NCBI GenBank assembly: GCA_024305405.1 | Contig: JAKNDB010000018.1 | Span: 310,001 to 374,000 of the forward strand | Direction of reading: 5' to 3' | Length of the DNA stretch: 64,000 nucleotides | From: Dirofilaria immitis | Lineage: Eukaryota > Nematoda > Chromadorea > Rhabditida > Onchocercidae | Shown: positions 40,801 through 53,642 of the stretch, one piece after another | Position numbering within the stretch: position 1 is the stretch's first letter | Layout: every line of letters begins with the position of its first letter | Program-made: the position numbers and the translations under genes | The notes under the pieces: generated by a model | Database searches by the model: none | What the model was told of the DNA's origin: nothing | Seen by the model: the letters and a program-made list of their open reading frames with translations, nothing else

Positions 40801-43800
40801 GCTAATCTAAAATGTAAAAAATTCTGAGTCACTATTATTCTATCGAGGCCTCAACTAATAAATAACGATTTTAATTTTTTACATCATTTATCAAAATGAT
40901 TTAAGATATTGCGGGTTCTTTTGAAATTTATTAGAAACATCAATTTTAAGTCGAGAAATGGAAGTGATAAATTGAATTATCTTGCATTTGTTCAATTATA
41001 TTATATTAATAATTCTAATATATAGTAAAGAAATCTCAAAATACACAAACGATAAAAAACATATTAAGACATATTTACCGTATTCTGGTGCCTCATACTG
41101 TAAAATTAATTTGATGGTTCCATTGGAATAGTAACCACTTTCGATGAATGATTGATTCTGCAATAACTGTTTATCATCGTTTATAATAATATGGTCACTC
41201 ATAAAAGTTCTGATGAAAACTCTCAGGAAGGTTTCAAGAACAAAATCTCTTGTACTCCCTACTTATAACTGTCAGATTACTTGAAAAAGACTGATCAAAT
41301 GAATTTCTCAAAATTCGAGAAATCAGAATTATCTGTATTTCACATTTTCATTCAACAAAATATAGAAACATCAATTTTGTATAACTATGCATAATTTTAT
41401 AAATATAATAATTGTAATTTCAATTTTATAACTGAATAATATTGCAAGTATCAGAGATACTAATCTATGCACTAAAGATTCACTTTACTTAACGAAATCA
41501 TCAAATTCTCAAATACTTATCAAATTCGTTCCTTTTTTAGCTCATTTCCATTTCTATCTAATTAAGCAATCCAAGTCCGATCAAAAATTGTACCAGTCAC
41601 TTATGTGTCAGAGAAAACAAATTAAATTTATCAGATTACCTCAAAATATATCAAATTTATCATTGATAGATCATTAATAAGATGATAAAGAAAAAAGATC
41701 TAGCTTACAATATATTCCATTGATCGAACGGTGATATTCTGAACAATTTCGGGTGATGATGGAGGAATTTCTTGAATATCACTGAAATTGCTTACTCCAC
41801 CACTTGTCACCGATAGAAGTCGAAATTCTAATATATTACAAAAATCAATTTCAGATTTCGTATAATTTATCAATGATGTTGTAGTTAAAAGCTGAAAATA
41901 TAATAAATATCATTTAATTAGACATTTTAATTCCTATTCATTAAATTTTTTTTTTTTTTTTTTAAATAGCTCTTTACTACTTTCGGAGATCTATCGTATC
42001 GCGCTATTCAAATTTTAAATAGATAAGCTGAATGAATTGAAGTTTCACTTAAAAGATTTTACATTTTATTTTAAAAATGAAAGGATGCTGATAATGATAC
42101 TGGAAAAGTTAGATGAAAACAAACATTTTAATGTTATTTACTTTAAAAACTAAGATATTCAAATTTATACGAAACTGTTTGGTAAAGAAGAAGTATTTCA
42201 CAAATGTAACATTGAATTTTTCTCTTACTAAAAATGCATTAAGTGATAATTGATAAATGAAAGATTAGCAAATGAAAAGTATATGATGTATCGAGAATGT
42301 ATTATTAAATTATGCTCTCACTCAAAATGAATTAAGTGATAATTGATAAATGAAAGATTAATAAATGATAAAGTATATGATATGTGAATTTCTTGTGATC
42401 TAAAGATTCCTCGATTTCTAAATAACATCATCCATAATCATTTGATAAAGCAAAATTGATCGTCCAAGAAAAAAAGGGCTATCAATGATAGTAAAGTTTT
42501 TAACGCTTTTTAAGGCTCAAATTGTTATTTTAAATAAACTTACAAAATTTTGAATATGCTGTTTATGGTCAGATTTTTCGTCATTTCTAACAAATACAAT
42601 GCTTCATCACCATCCCATGTAATATTGATGGAATGTGATGGTGTATAAGCCCATTTAATAAATTTTGGTATTTCTGGCTCAGGTCCTTCATTTAGATTAC
42701 CGCCACATGTTTTCCAACAAAATTCCTTATCTCGAATCTTATCACTCTGCAAAAATTTTGCATATTACCGAACAATTTAATCAACTCTTGCGATATTTCG
42801 TCGAGAAAACCTTCATCAAAATGAAATTTTAAAATGCCATTCTTTTGCAGAATTTTACGACCAATTTTTTTTTTGAAATAATTATAGGCTTACTATATGT
42901 AAAATTAATAATAATCATATAGTATTTTATATATAACTGCAAAATTTTGCATATATTAAATTTATAGTTAGTTTGAACGATAATTTATGGACTCTTTTAA
43001 AAATGATTTTTTATTTACATCCTACTTCTTAATCTTTTTTAAATTATCTTAAATTATTCATTTAGTGAAATATGACTTCAATCAATCATTTTTAAATTTT
43101 TTATCTTATCAGAGATAAGATAAAAAAACAAATGATTGCATAACTGTAAAAAATTCGAAATAATAGAAATCAAAAGAAATAAATTTGCTTTTTTAAGTAG
43201 AAATCATCTAAAAATGTAAATTTTTAATGAATAAATGAAAAATCGCATTTTTTTCTCGAGAATATACATCTCGAGTTTTCTAAAATTTAATTTAAAAATA
43301 ACTTACGCAAAGATCGTTTGCCATATTTTTCTTGCATTCATCTTCACAATAGTTTGAAGATTGCTGAAAATTCTTTATGATAAATTATTGTTTATATCTT
43401 TTCCTCAAGACTGATATTTTTTTCATTCATTTATAACTAATTCATTTTAATTTTCGTTTGTTTATTTTTATAAACATAAAAGTTAAACAGTTTACCAAAA
43501 TTAATTTTATTTAGTATGCTTAAAGGTACAAATACCTCTACAAATTAATTTAGGTATTATTATTCTCGAAAAAGTTAAGCTTACAAAATGATAATTTGAA
43601 AAATATGTTCAAAAAGATCTTAAAGCAAGCATATCAATGAATTTCCTAAAAAAATGTTTTAACTGACAAAATTAAAAATTATTTTTTTGATATCATTTAT
43701 GATTAGTAGTTAAATTCGATTAAAATTAAGACAACAAATGATATATGATACAATTCAAGTTTTTAATTAAATTATACCATTTCCTTTTTAAGCATATATT

Positions 43801-44078
43801 TCAGATTAATAAAATTGATCAATGAAAATTCAAACTAAATGTCTGATAAAAAGTCACTACAAATTATTAATTCAAATTAAATTAGCATTATATATTTGCA
43901 AAGAAAACATTTGTTGCATTTATTATCATACGATATGATATACCTTATCATGGACAACACATTTGCTGATACATCGTAGTTGACAAATGCGTGCCTGTGA
44001 TAAGTCCGAATTGATCGTTTTTCCGCCATTAATCAGAAATAAAATGATAAATAGGATCAATACCCATAATTGATTCAT
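31844..44078 (-). CDS. Receptor tyrosine kinase with Cys-rich/fibronectin-III-like ectodomain, about 932 aa
   Basis: Exons: 44078-43944, 43363-43307, 42746-42544, 41891-41709, 41157-41079, 40639-40590, 39932-39767, 39354-39121, 37985-37902, 37733-37559, 37143-36954, 36246-36054, 35709-35516, 34994-34878, 33788-33574, 32799-32662, 32479-32308, 32055-31844. Domains: signal peptide ([13 protein letters not shown]), Cys-rich start, FN3-like segments ([21 protein letters not shown]), one membrane span near residues 465-487 ([20 protein letters not shown]), then kinase with [19 protein letters not shown] (about 697), [17 protein letters not shown] and [20 protein letters not shown] and LPVKWM show tyrosine specificity; a short insert precedes the catalytic loop as in the FGFR/VEGFR/PDGFR and worm KIN-15/16 groups. 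The 70-residue tail is acidic and polar. Four run-length breaks: 42544-42547, 39179-39184, 36061-36066, 31996-32000. Exon 6 is the least sure; its acceptor is weak. Ligand unknown. Confidence 0.9.
40178..40437. repeat. Minisatellite, five near-perfect 52-base units
   Basis: TATAGATCTATTTTCAGTTA recurs at 40189, 40241, 40293, 40345 and 40397, exactly 52 apart. Two unit variants differ at a few bases (AATAGTGATTTCTACC versus AATATTGATTTCTATC). It lies in an intron of the receptor kinase. Near-identity suggests recent amplification. Confidence 0.95.
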
Positions 44079-45001
44079 TAGCAGTTAATAACAGTTCGAT
44101 TCTTTACAATCCTCCATTCGATATCATTAAAATTAGTTTTTTTTTTTTCATTTAAAACATTTATTTCATCTAAGCAAAACTGATATATCGTAAACTATCA
44201 TTTTTAATATCATATCATTGATTTATTAAAAATTTTAAATATCAAACTTTTAAAATATTTAACAAAAAAACTTTTTCCTTCCAAAAATTTCACAATCGAA
44301 GCGATGAAATATCACTGAAAATTGTTTGGTTGAAAATTCAAAATGTTAAATTTTAAAATAAAATTCTCTTTTTTTCCAAATTTTATTTCATAAAAATCTT
44401 TTAACAGAAATAATCAAATATTATTCAAAATTATTTTACTAATAATAATTTAATACATATACATAATGATTTATGATTTATGATTTAATAAAATATTAAA
44501 ATTTATTTCCAAAAAAATTAAACTATTTGATTAATTTACTGTTTTCAATTCAACACATCATTCTTTTTTTTTTTGATTTTATTATATTTTAATATTTTAC
44601 TAAATCAGAATTTTGATAAAGTGAAATTAACAAAAATGCCTTTTGTTTACGTAAATGAAATTGATAATAAACTATTATTATCGGGATTTTAACTAAATTC
44701 AAAATTTGATAAAGTATATTAAAATATAGAATTAAATGATATTACTAATTTCTTGTCTACTACCTATTTAATGATTATTAAGATTTTTAGAATAATTAAG
44801 CAATTTTTTCTTTAAAACTTTTTTTCCATATGTTATTTCTTTGATACAAAAAAAAATTCTTTCGATCAAAAATATCAAAAATTTTCATTTATAAGAAAAT
44901 GTCTTTCTTTTCTTTCTATTTTTTTCAATGCAAATATTATAAGAAAAATTTGTTAAAAATTTAGAATGTCGAGAATAAAAATGTCAAACATTTCACTCAT
45001 T

Positions 45002-45004
<3 letters not shown>

Positions 45005-45069
<65 letters not shown>
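45005..45069. repeat. (AAT)n microsatellite
   Basis: About 21 uninterrupted AAT/ATA triplets. Likely polymorphic in length. Confidence 0.97.
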
Positions 45070-45071
<2 letters not shown>

Positions 45072-45759
45072 TATTCTTCGTCTTCCTAATTCTTTTTCAA
45101 ATATTACATTAAAAATTTATAGGAAACATAGAATGTCAGGAAAAAATTTTTAATTTCAAAATTTTCTTAATTTTTCAAAATTATTTATCGAACACTAATC
45201 TCGAGATCAAATAGAGCAATAATCATTGAAATCTTAAAATTTATCAAAAAATAAATGTATCTATAGATCAGCAATGATGAAAAATAATACAATTTAAAAT
45301 TTTGCTAAGATTTATTTCACGTAACTACTGTTTTTATTAAATTCAGATTCACAATACGTTGACTTATTTTACGTTTCAATACGTAAATGTTTTTCATTTC
45401 TCATATCGTATAATAGTATGCATATGAAATAAAAACCGTTAACAAATTAAATATTATTCTTTTAGAGGATAGTTTCGATTATGAAAAGAATCCTTTAGGA
45501 ATTCAGCCGTTGAATTTTATTCTAATTATATGAATTTGATTAGAAGAACCGTAAAGTTCCAATAAGTAGACCGTAGAATTTCAATTAATAATCTCAAAAC
45601 TTTGTCAAAATATTTATAAAATCATTGATATTGGCTTCATAGTTAAGCATTAATTATCAATTTTGCATTAAATTTAATTCGTATAAATTTCTTGCTAAAA
45701 CGCTTATAAAAAAATTATCAGAAATTACGAGCTATATTAAAACAAATGAAATGATAACC

Positions 45760-46240
45760 TTATAGAAATAGATTAAGTGATAAGAGCATACAAGAGGAAT
45801 TAGATAATAATAACAACGTATAAATAAATTAGATGTTAAATTTATTCAAGTAACTTAAATAATAATCAATGCATACAAATAGGTTAAGTGATAAGTGGAT
45901 GCAAAGAAATCAAGTGATAAATGCATAAATTAAGCGATAATTGCACACAAATAGATTAGGTGATAAATTCATAGAAATAAGTGTAATAAATGCATACAAG
46001 TAGGTCAAGTGATAAATGGATACAAATAAATAGAAATAGGCTCATAGCTGATAAGTTCATAAGACTAGTTTTAACTAATAAATAGATGTGAATGAATTGA
46101 GTGATAAGTTCATATAAATAAATTGAATGATAAATGCATACAGATAAATTAAAATGGTAAGTTCATAGAAATAGGTCAAGTAATCAATGCATATAAATAG
46201 ATTAGATGATAAGGTCATATAAATAATTCAAGTAGTCAAC
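45760..46240. repeat. Degenerate tandem field of GATAA-containing units
   Basis: About 12-14 loosely related units of 30-40 bases combining ATAGATTAAGTGATAAA and GCATACAAATAG. Units diverge strongly but the order of the two half-motifs is kept. No open frame runs through it. Confidence 0.7.
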
Positions 46241-46751
46241 GCATATATTTAAAATAAAATTGCGACAGAAGAAAAAATCAAAAGTTCATCGCTATATTTC
46301 ATCAAAAATTAAATGAATATTGTGAAAAAAAAAAGAAAAAAATAATAATATATTTTACGAATGCAAGTAAGCGATGCGAATCGCATTCTTACATCGATAT
46401 CTTCTCATAGAATGTCGCCTACCTATCTATTGGTATGACAATTTTACGACGATAGTTTGATAACAACAATACAGATGATGATGATGATGATAATGATGAG
46501 AGAAGAAGAATACAATGCGTACAGATTTGCGTTCAGGTATATTTCACAGCAGTACAGCAAACAACAAGTTCTCAGATGAAAATAATTCTGTCGAGAAATT
46601 AACGATTGAATCGAGACATATCATTTATGATGTTGTACAGACAATCTTCGCTACTACTTGTAAAAGGCATAAGAATTGGATAATACAAAACCGGTTTTCC
46701 GATTTATTTAATTACATCGGAAAATTGACTGATGGAAAGACGGATAGACGA

Positions 46752-46818
46752 ATACACACAACACAAACACAACACATATACACATATATATATACACATT
46801 CACACATACATATACATA
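46752..46818. repeat. CA/TA-rich simple sequence
   Basis: Irregular ACAC, ACAT and TATA runs on the plus strand; no unit is kept for long. Confidence 0.85.
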
Positions 46819-48944
46819 GTCTGTCGTCTATCTAGTACCTTATATCAATACTGACCATAGAACAGGTAAAATGATATATATAGAACAGGTAAAATAATAC
46901 ACAGGTAAAATTTTATATATAGCAGCTCAATTAATCTATTTTGACGTCACTAAAGATGTATCGGAAATTGTTCAAGTTTTCTCATCACAGCATTCAATGC
47001 AATGAATTTCAAAAGTTTTCAAAATTTTTATTCCCTTAAATCCCTTAATGACATCAAGATAGGACAATTGAATGGAATATAATTTTACCTGTCCTATGAT
47101 CAGTTACTGATTATATTAATAAAGTAGAATTTATCTATCATCAGCATTGGTACAAAAATAGAAGATACAGAAATTATGGCCCATTAATATATTAAAATAT
47201 TTGCTGCAATAATATTAACGATGGTAATTTAACTTTAAATTGCTAATTGCAATTTGCATTTCAAATCGAAATTATGGAGAAAATTATGGGGAAAATTTGA
47301 TGAGAATCCATTAAAGTTTTTTCGTTTCTCATTTTTTATAAAAATTAGTCAACAAAATATTTCAAACTTTAAAATTGATTTGGCTAATATTTTAAATAGG
47401 CTAAATTTCCGACAATAGTGGACAAGGAACAGAGTATTAAAAGAAGAGAAATTACCAATTATTAAAATCGAAAAAAAAAAAGAAGAATGGAATTTTTATA
47501 ATTGGATAGAAAATTTGTTAAAAAGATTATTGAATAAGAACGTATGAAAAAGTATCAAAGTCAATGAAGAATAATACTATTTTAAATTATTTTCGAGTGA
47601 TTCTCGAGAAAATTCCCAACTATTCTCGAAGATAATATGAAATATTGCATTTAAAAGTTTTTGATTTACAACAAATAATTTATTTTAACATTCCGGTATT
47701 TGGTGAACGGTATGCGTTTCGTTATTTTTTCCATAATTTGTGATTATTAAGCGAGAATTTGCCAAATTCTCGAGCTTACATCGGTTATTTTCCAATATTT
47801 AAGGATTATTAATTTTCTCCAACTTGAAAACTATCTACGTTTTTATTTAAGTCATATAATTAGGTCTAGTAATACTATTGAGACTTATTTTTATTTAAAT
47901 CTTATAATTATGTTTAATAATTTTATTCAGGTTCGTTTTTATTAAAATTTTTATAATTAGATCTAGTAATATATCGGTATGATCACAGAATAGAATACAA
48001 TATATTCAACCTTACAATGTACAATATATTTAGTCTTACAGAATAGAATACAATATATTCAACCTTATAGCTTTACAGGATATATTAAAATATATTATTT
48101 TCATCAATTTCACAATGTTCCATCTTTCTAAATTAATTTAAATTTAAATTCTCTACAAAATATCGTATCTGACCTTCAATAACTTTTCGATTTTTAAACT
48201 TTTTTATATTTTTAAGACATAGAAATTTAAAAATTTCAGAAAATAAATTAATTTTAGAAGAGATATTACATCAGTTCATATACAAATCCTGTATTATAAG
48301 ATTAATAAAAGTTTCGGAAAGATATGGATAATATCGAGCAATCAGGAAATAATACTTTTTCAATCAATGAAAATTGTTGTATGAAAAATTATCAAAAATT
48401 AAAATGTAACGATCGAAAACGCAAACAGCTTAATCATATATCATCGGTTAGAAAATGATAAAAAAAAAAAAAAAAACGAATTTAAAACTAAAAAGTTTAT
48501 AAGCGCAAATTTTAAATTTTAATTCAAAAAATATTAAAAAAGAAAGAAAAAGAAAAAAATAAATTTTTAAGAAAATTTAAAAAATTAAAATTTCAAAGTT
48601 TTAAAAGTTTTGCTTAAAAATTTTTAGAAAAAATGTTTAAAAATTGAAAATTTAAAGTTTAAATTAAAATTATTACTTAAAATGTTTCCTTTAAGTTTGA
48701 AATTATTTTTAATTATATTTGGCAAAAAATTTTTTTAAAAAAATATAATAAATTAATTTATTTAGTCATTGAGTATTTCAATTGTTAAATTTTAATTATT
48801 TATTTTATTAATATAAAAAAATTTTAGAAAGGACAAGTTTAAAGGGAATTAATTTAAAAAATATTTCATAGAATTGTTTTGATACGTAATTTTAAGGTAT
48901 TCAATCGAAGATCTAAAATTCGTGCACTCTCGAATAATACAGAA

Positions 48945-50381
48945 ATGACTAGAATGGAATATGAAACATTACCAATTACTTTACAACAATTACCGATAGC
49001 TTTATTAGCACAAGTTGTATCTAATTTAAATATCTATGATCAAAAAAATTTTGCTAAAACTTGTAAGGCTGCTAAATCGGTAAGAGATTAATTTAAATGA
49101 TTTTTCGTTCTATTTTTAGCATAATACATAGTTGATAATATAACGTACGTATGTTTGCCTGGACTCATATTACGTCTACCTGATACGTTTACCTGAATTC
49201 ATATCACATTTATGTATTAAAGGCTATGAAACTATACTGGGATTCATATACCGATCTTGATATCGATTCTCTGATGAGGAAAACGTTTTCATTTATCAAT
49301 GAGAAGAATCGATGTTCATTATATGCTATACGTCGAGAAATTAGCCAAGCATTACGTCTAATACCTAACTTTTCATTACGTAAAGTTCATTTTCAACCTA
49401 TCTTATCACTACACTTGCAAGATCTCAAAGATATAGAAATTCGCACAAAAAGTTTGTTTTTCGAATTTTATCAAAGAAATCTCTGACTGAAATTTTAAAA
49501 TTTTACAGAAAAAGTAAATAGTCGAAAAATTAATTGAATTTCGATTTTTTCTTTCCAAATCGAATATGAATTAAAATTAAAATTGATGAAAATAGACAAT
49601 TATTTGTCAGAAGAATGCTTCTTCTATTCGATGTATCAGAAGGCATAAAAGACTTCTGATGGAATTTATATAATATTAGAATCATGAAGTTATAACTAGG
49701 AATTAGTATTTGTCAACTTAACATTTTATTTCTTTTACTTTTATGAAATCTTTTTGAAAATTAATAATTAATTTATTCATTTCAAAAATTTCAACACGAT
49801 GAATGAAATTCTCGAACTATTTGAATGAAATTCTTGAACTACTCGAATGAAATTCTTGAACATTAAAATCAATAAGATAATATCATCAAATTAATTTTTC
49901 TCATATGATTGATAAAATGTGACTTAAAAAGGAAAGAAAAAAAGAAATTTCGATAATAAAAATTTAGAACAGCAAAAGAATTATACGGTGAAGTAAGACA
50001 TTTGGATTTACGCGGTTGCATAATGGAATATAATGAATTGCGTTATTTTGCGACTGCATGTACTAAACTTTCATCAATTGCGATTACGCATGCTATCGCA
50101 TTTTTACCGAATGAAATGTTCCTAACCAGGGATTGTATGAAGTAAAATTAAACCTTAAATTTTATGGGAAAGTGATAATTAGGAATTAACTTCGATTCAA
50201 TCATAGAATTGTTTATAGTTTTAGAGAGATGAAATTTGGAAAAATACGCGATTTCCTACGCTTATCACTTCCAAATTTTGCGGAAATGGAAAAGAATGGA
50301 AAATTACCGATAGCACATAGTGAACTTCTTGTTAAGTTGCTAATGATATTTCCATATCTTCAAACTTTTCATATCGATTAA
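48945..50381 (+). CDS. F-box protein, 229 aa
   Basis: Exons: 48945-49079, 49223-49451, 49973-50141, 50225-50381 (stop TAA). The N-terminus matches an F-box: LPITLQQLPIALLAQVVSNL followed by FAKTCKAAKS, the usual L-P...L..I...L...D......C......W pattern with W replaced. F-box proteins dock to Skp1 and pick substrates for SCF ubiquitin ligases; nematodes have many. The rest has a leucine-rich-like segment (EVRHLDLRGCIMEYNELRYF) that may bind substrate. Start chosen at 48945, just before the F-box; the open frame extends upstream but no other ATG is in it, so a 5' exon is possible. The exon 3 acceptor was set at AACAG because the closer TTTAG breaks phase. No run-length break is needed here. Confidence 0.82.
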
Positions 50382-50459
50382 ATAACTATATCATTGATAA
50401 ATGATAATGATAGTAGGGAGAATATTGAAAATAATAATACATATTTTATTATTATTTTT

Positions 50460-50830
50460 TTGATAATGAAATATTGATTTAATATTAATAAAAATTTAGC
50501 AAATATTGTATTGCAGTAATTTGCCAAGTAAATAATTACTTGTTAATTACTAAAAGATATTTGTGAATTTCTTTTGATATTCAAATGTTGATTAAATGAT
50601 AATAAAATTAAGCAAATATTCTATTGCAATAATTTATCAAGTAAATGATTACTTAATAATTACTCAAACAACAATTTATCAAGTAAGTAATTACTTATCA
50701 ATTACTGAAAGATATTTGTGAATGATAATGATAATAGGAAATTGAAGTTATTGTATATCTTTTGATAATCAAATATTGATTAACTGATAATAAAATTAAG
50801 CAAATATTGTATTGCAATAGTTTTATCGAA
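50460..50830. repeat. Three imperfect long repeats
   Basis: The block TTAGCAAATATTGTATTGCA and following ATCAAGTAAATGATTACTTA recurs with starts near 50496, 50609 and 50797. Spacing is uneven because of inserted copies of the second half. Confidence 0.75.
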
Positions 50831-51149
50831 TAAACATTATCAAGATTACTTAACAGTTACTCAAATAATCATCTATTAAAGATTAAAATTCTTTTCAAAA
50901 TTGTCGCATATTTGAAATTGATAAGTAACATAAAGAAGTAACAGTTAAGGACTATATATATATATATATATCATTTTAAATCAAAGGATTATAAATTTCA
51001 AAACAACTTATTTTTCATATCAACTGTGATTGCCAAATAATAATTTCATATTGCTGGCGATAATTGATTAGCGATAAGAAAAAAAAGAGAGAAATTATGA
51101 GAAATACTGAAGCAAATAATTTTCAGACAAATATTAGTAAATTTTTAAA

Positions 51150-51415
51150 TAAAAATATTTTATCATATGACTAAAAAGTAATCTCGAGAATATTGAAGAT
51201 ATCATACATTTTAATTTTCACTCCCATATCGATAGATTTTTGGCTGGAAAATATTTTATTGTATGACTAAAAAGCAATCTCGAGAATATCGAAGGCATCA
51301 TATGTTTTATTTGTCATGTCCATATCAATAGATTTTTAGTTAGAAAATATTTTATCATATTATTGAAAAGGCAATCTCGGGAATAATCAAAGCGTCATAT
51401 ATTTTAATTTTAGAA
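51150..51415. repeat. Three-copy repeat, about 96-base period
   Basis: Copies begin with AAAATATTTTATC/T at about 51151, 51248 and 51343, each containing AATCTCGAGAATA or AATCTCGGGAATA and ATATCAATAGATTTTT-like ends. Divergence between copies is moderate. Confidence 0.8.
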
Positions 51416-52540
51416 TGAAATCTTTACTGATTAATTTTAATCAAATTTAAACAAATTGTTACTGTTTTAAAGAAGTGATTTGAAGAAATTGATAAGATTT
51501 TATTATGTGATTTTAATGAATAAACAAATATTTGCAATTTCTTTTTTTCATCAAAGCGATTAGAGAAATTTAAATTATAACATTTTTTGAAAATTTTTGC
51601 TCAGTTGAATTGTATTGATAATAATGATAACTGTAATATTTAATATTATAATCAAGATTTGATAATTTAATAAAAACATTGAAATTATTATTTGATCGAT
51701 TGATCTATTCGTGACCTTTTCCAACTATTCTTTTATCTAAATAAGGATAAAATGTTTATATAGTCATTATTACAAACTATATGATAAGTAAGTCTCGAAT
51801 TATATTTTATTAATTGTTCTGAATAAAATTATATCTTACAAATTTCCAAGTCTTATCATTTCTTATCACGATCAATGCTATTTTCCTCAACGCTCTCTTT
51901 TTTTTGATAAGATGATAAATAAATAATAATGATAACGATAACTGAATATAAGTTATTTTGCAAAATGATTCATTGGTAATTACTCATCAAAAATGTTGCT
52001 GAAAAAAAATGATAAAACTGAAATTTTTATCATCCTATGATATATAATTTTTAATAATGAGGTAAGACGAGAGGAAAAAAACGGAACCTAAATTAACATT
52101 AATGATTAATGATTAATGATCGTTGCAAATTGCAAATGTTATCAATCGTTTATTTTCAATTCAATGATAATTTCATATTTGATTATAAAAAGCAAATTTG
52201 AAAAACGAAAAAAACAAATAAATCAATATTATAGAATTAAACATCTTTTTTCCTTCTTATCGATCAATAATTTGTGATTTTAATCGATATCAGACAGGTA
52301 TGGCAAGCATTTTAAATGAAAATTAGGAGAAATTTTAGGTAAAATTGATTATTGTTTACTCACAAATTCGATTATATTATCATTTATAGGTTTTATTTAC
52401 AATTATTTTATTCGGATTTCAACATATATTTATTTTATTTTAAAAAATTGAAGTAAACAGAACAAAGTTTTCGTTTGGATAATTCCTTGAACTTAGAAAT
52501 GCTCATAAAAAACATAGCCATTTCATCATTAAAATAATTC

Positions 52541-52545
52541 AATCG

Positions 52546-52579
<34 letters not shown>

Positions 52580-52588
52580 TCAATCAAT
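52541..52588. repeat. (AATC)n microsatellite
   Basis: About eleven AATC units with one interruption near the left end and one AAATC slip near the right end. Confidence 0.95.
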
Positions 52589-52879
52589 GATTTTATTGGC
52601 TGTCTTTTTTGAGCTGAAATTTAATTTAGAAATGTATGATAAAATGGTGAGAATGGAAAAAGTTTTTTTTTTAAATAATTAATAAATTTTCTAAACTTTC
52701 AAATTGGTAGAAAGAAAGAATTTGAATTTTATTCTTATTATTGAATTAATGGCGATCGGTTAGTTTCGATGCAATAACTTCTGGATGAGAGAAACAAATG
52801 AAATTTTTGATGGAATTCTATCGTCTACTTTATGACATATATGGTTTATAATAAAGTAGAAAAGAACTTATCCATTTAC

Positions 52880-53105
52880 ATTTATTACTAAGCCGTGAAA
52901 TTAGCAGAATCTCAAACATGCCATTCATTGCTAGCCCATGATGATAGTAGAATCTCAATATTCTATTAAGCCATTCATTTATAAGGTGAATTGGTATTTC
53001 GACATATCACATTCATTACTAGATCATTAAGCTAGTAGAATCTCGATGTATTATTTAATGTTAGGTCATGAAGCTAACGAAATCTCGACATTTTACTAAC
53101 GTTGT
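52880..53105. repeat. Degenerate repeat, about 64-base period
   Basis: Four loose copies carrying GCTAGTAGAATCTC-like and CATTCATTACTAG-like blocks. Old, poorly conserved. Confidence 0.6.
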
Positions 53106-53642
53106 TCTTGTGATATTTTCAAAAGAAATTTATTTACCATTAATTTGTTGCTTGAAATTATTAATATATTGATTTGATTTCAGTAATTACTGACTTCACA
53201 ATACTGGTTACTATCATTATTTCTTCATTACTGCTTGCAACAGCATTCTCGAATACTAATGGCACTACAACTGATGTAAAAATTATTTTAAATTGTAAAT
53301 AAAATAATATCAAATTTATTGCGCATCTCCCAAACTTTATCTTTTTAAAAAATCATTTTAAAATTTAACAAACAAATCCTTGAAAAGGAATTATCATATC
53401 AAAGTTTAGATTTTCATTTAAGTCACTTATTACTAACAGAAGTTATCGAGACTTGGTTTTATCACGATGAGACTTTTTTTATCACTTAAAAAAATTAATT
53501 CCTTAAAAGCATTAAATCTCATCTTAATAATTGATAAAATGATTATGCATATAGCTTTTCTTATCATTCCCTTCACATCAAACATTTGATAAATTAATAT
53601 TTCAAAAGATAAATTCAGATATTAAATACAAATATTACGACA

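Larger units (their letters stand above)
44079..48944. other. Divergent intergenic region (receptor kinase / F-box gene)
   Basis: Both neighbours point outward, so 5' regulatory sequence of both should be here. It contains an (AAT)n microsatellite, a degenerate GATAA-rich repeat field and a CA-rich tract, listed separately. A 106-codon open frame at 46515-46835 ends inside the CA tract and is not supported as a gene. Confidence 0.5.
50382..53642. other. Repeat-bearing intergenic region
   Basis: No gene seen. It holds three separate imperfect repeat families (50460-50830, 51150-51415, 52880-53105) and an AATC microsatellite. TGATAA/TTATCA motifs are frequent throughout. Confidence 0.5.

Noticed and set aside
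46515..46835. 106-codon plus-strand open frame
   Set aside because: Its last third translates the CA/TA-rich tract, no family resemblance, no splice context.
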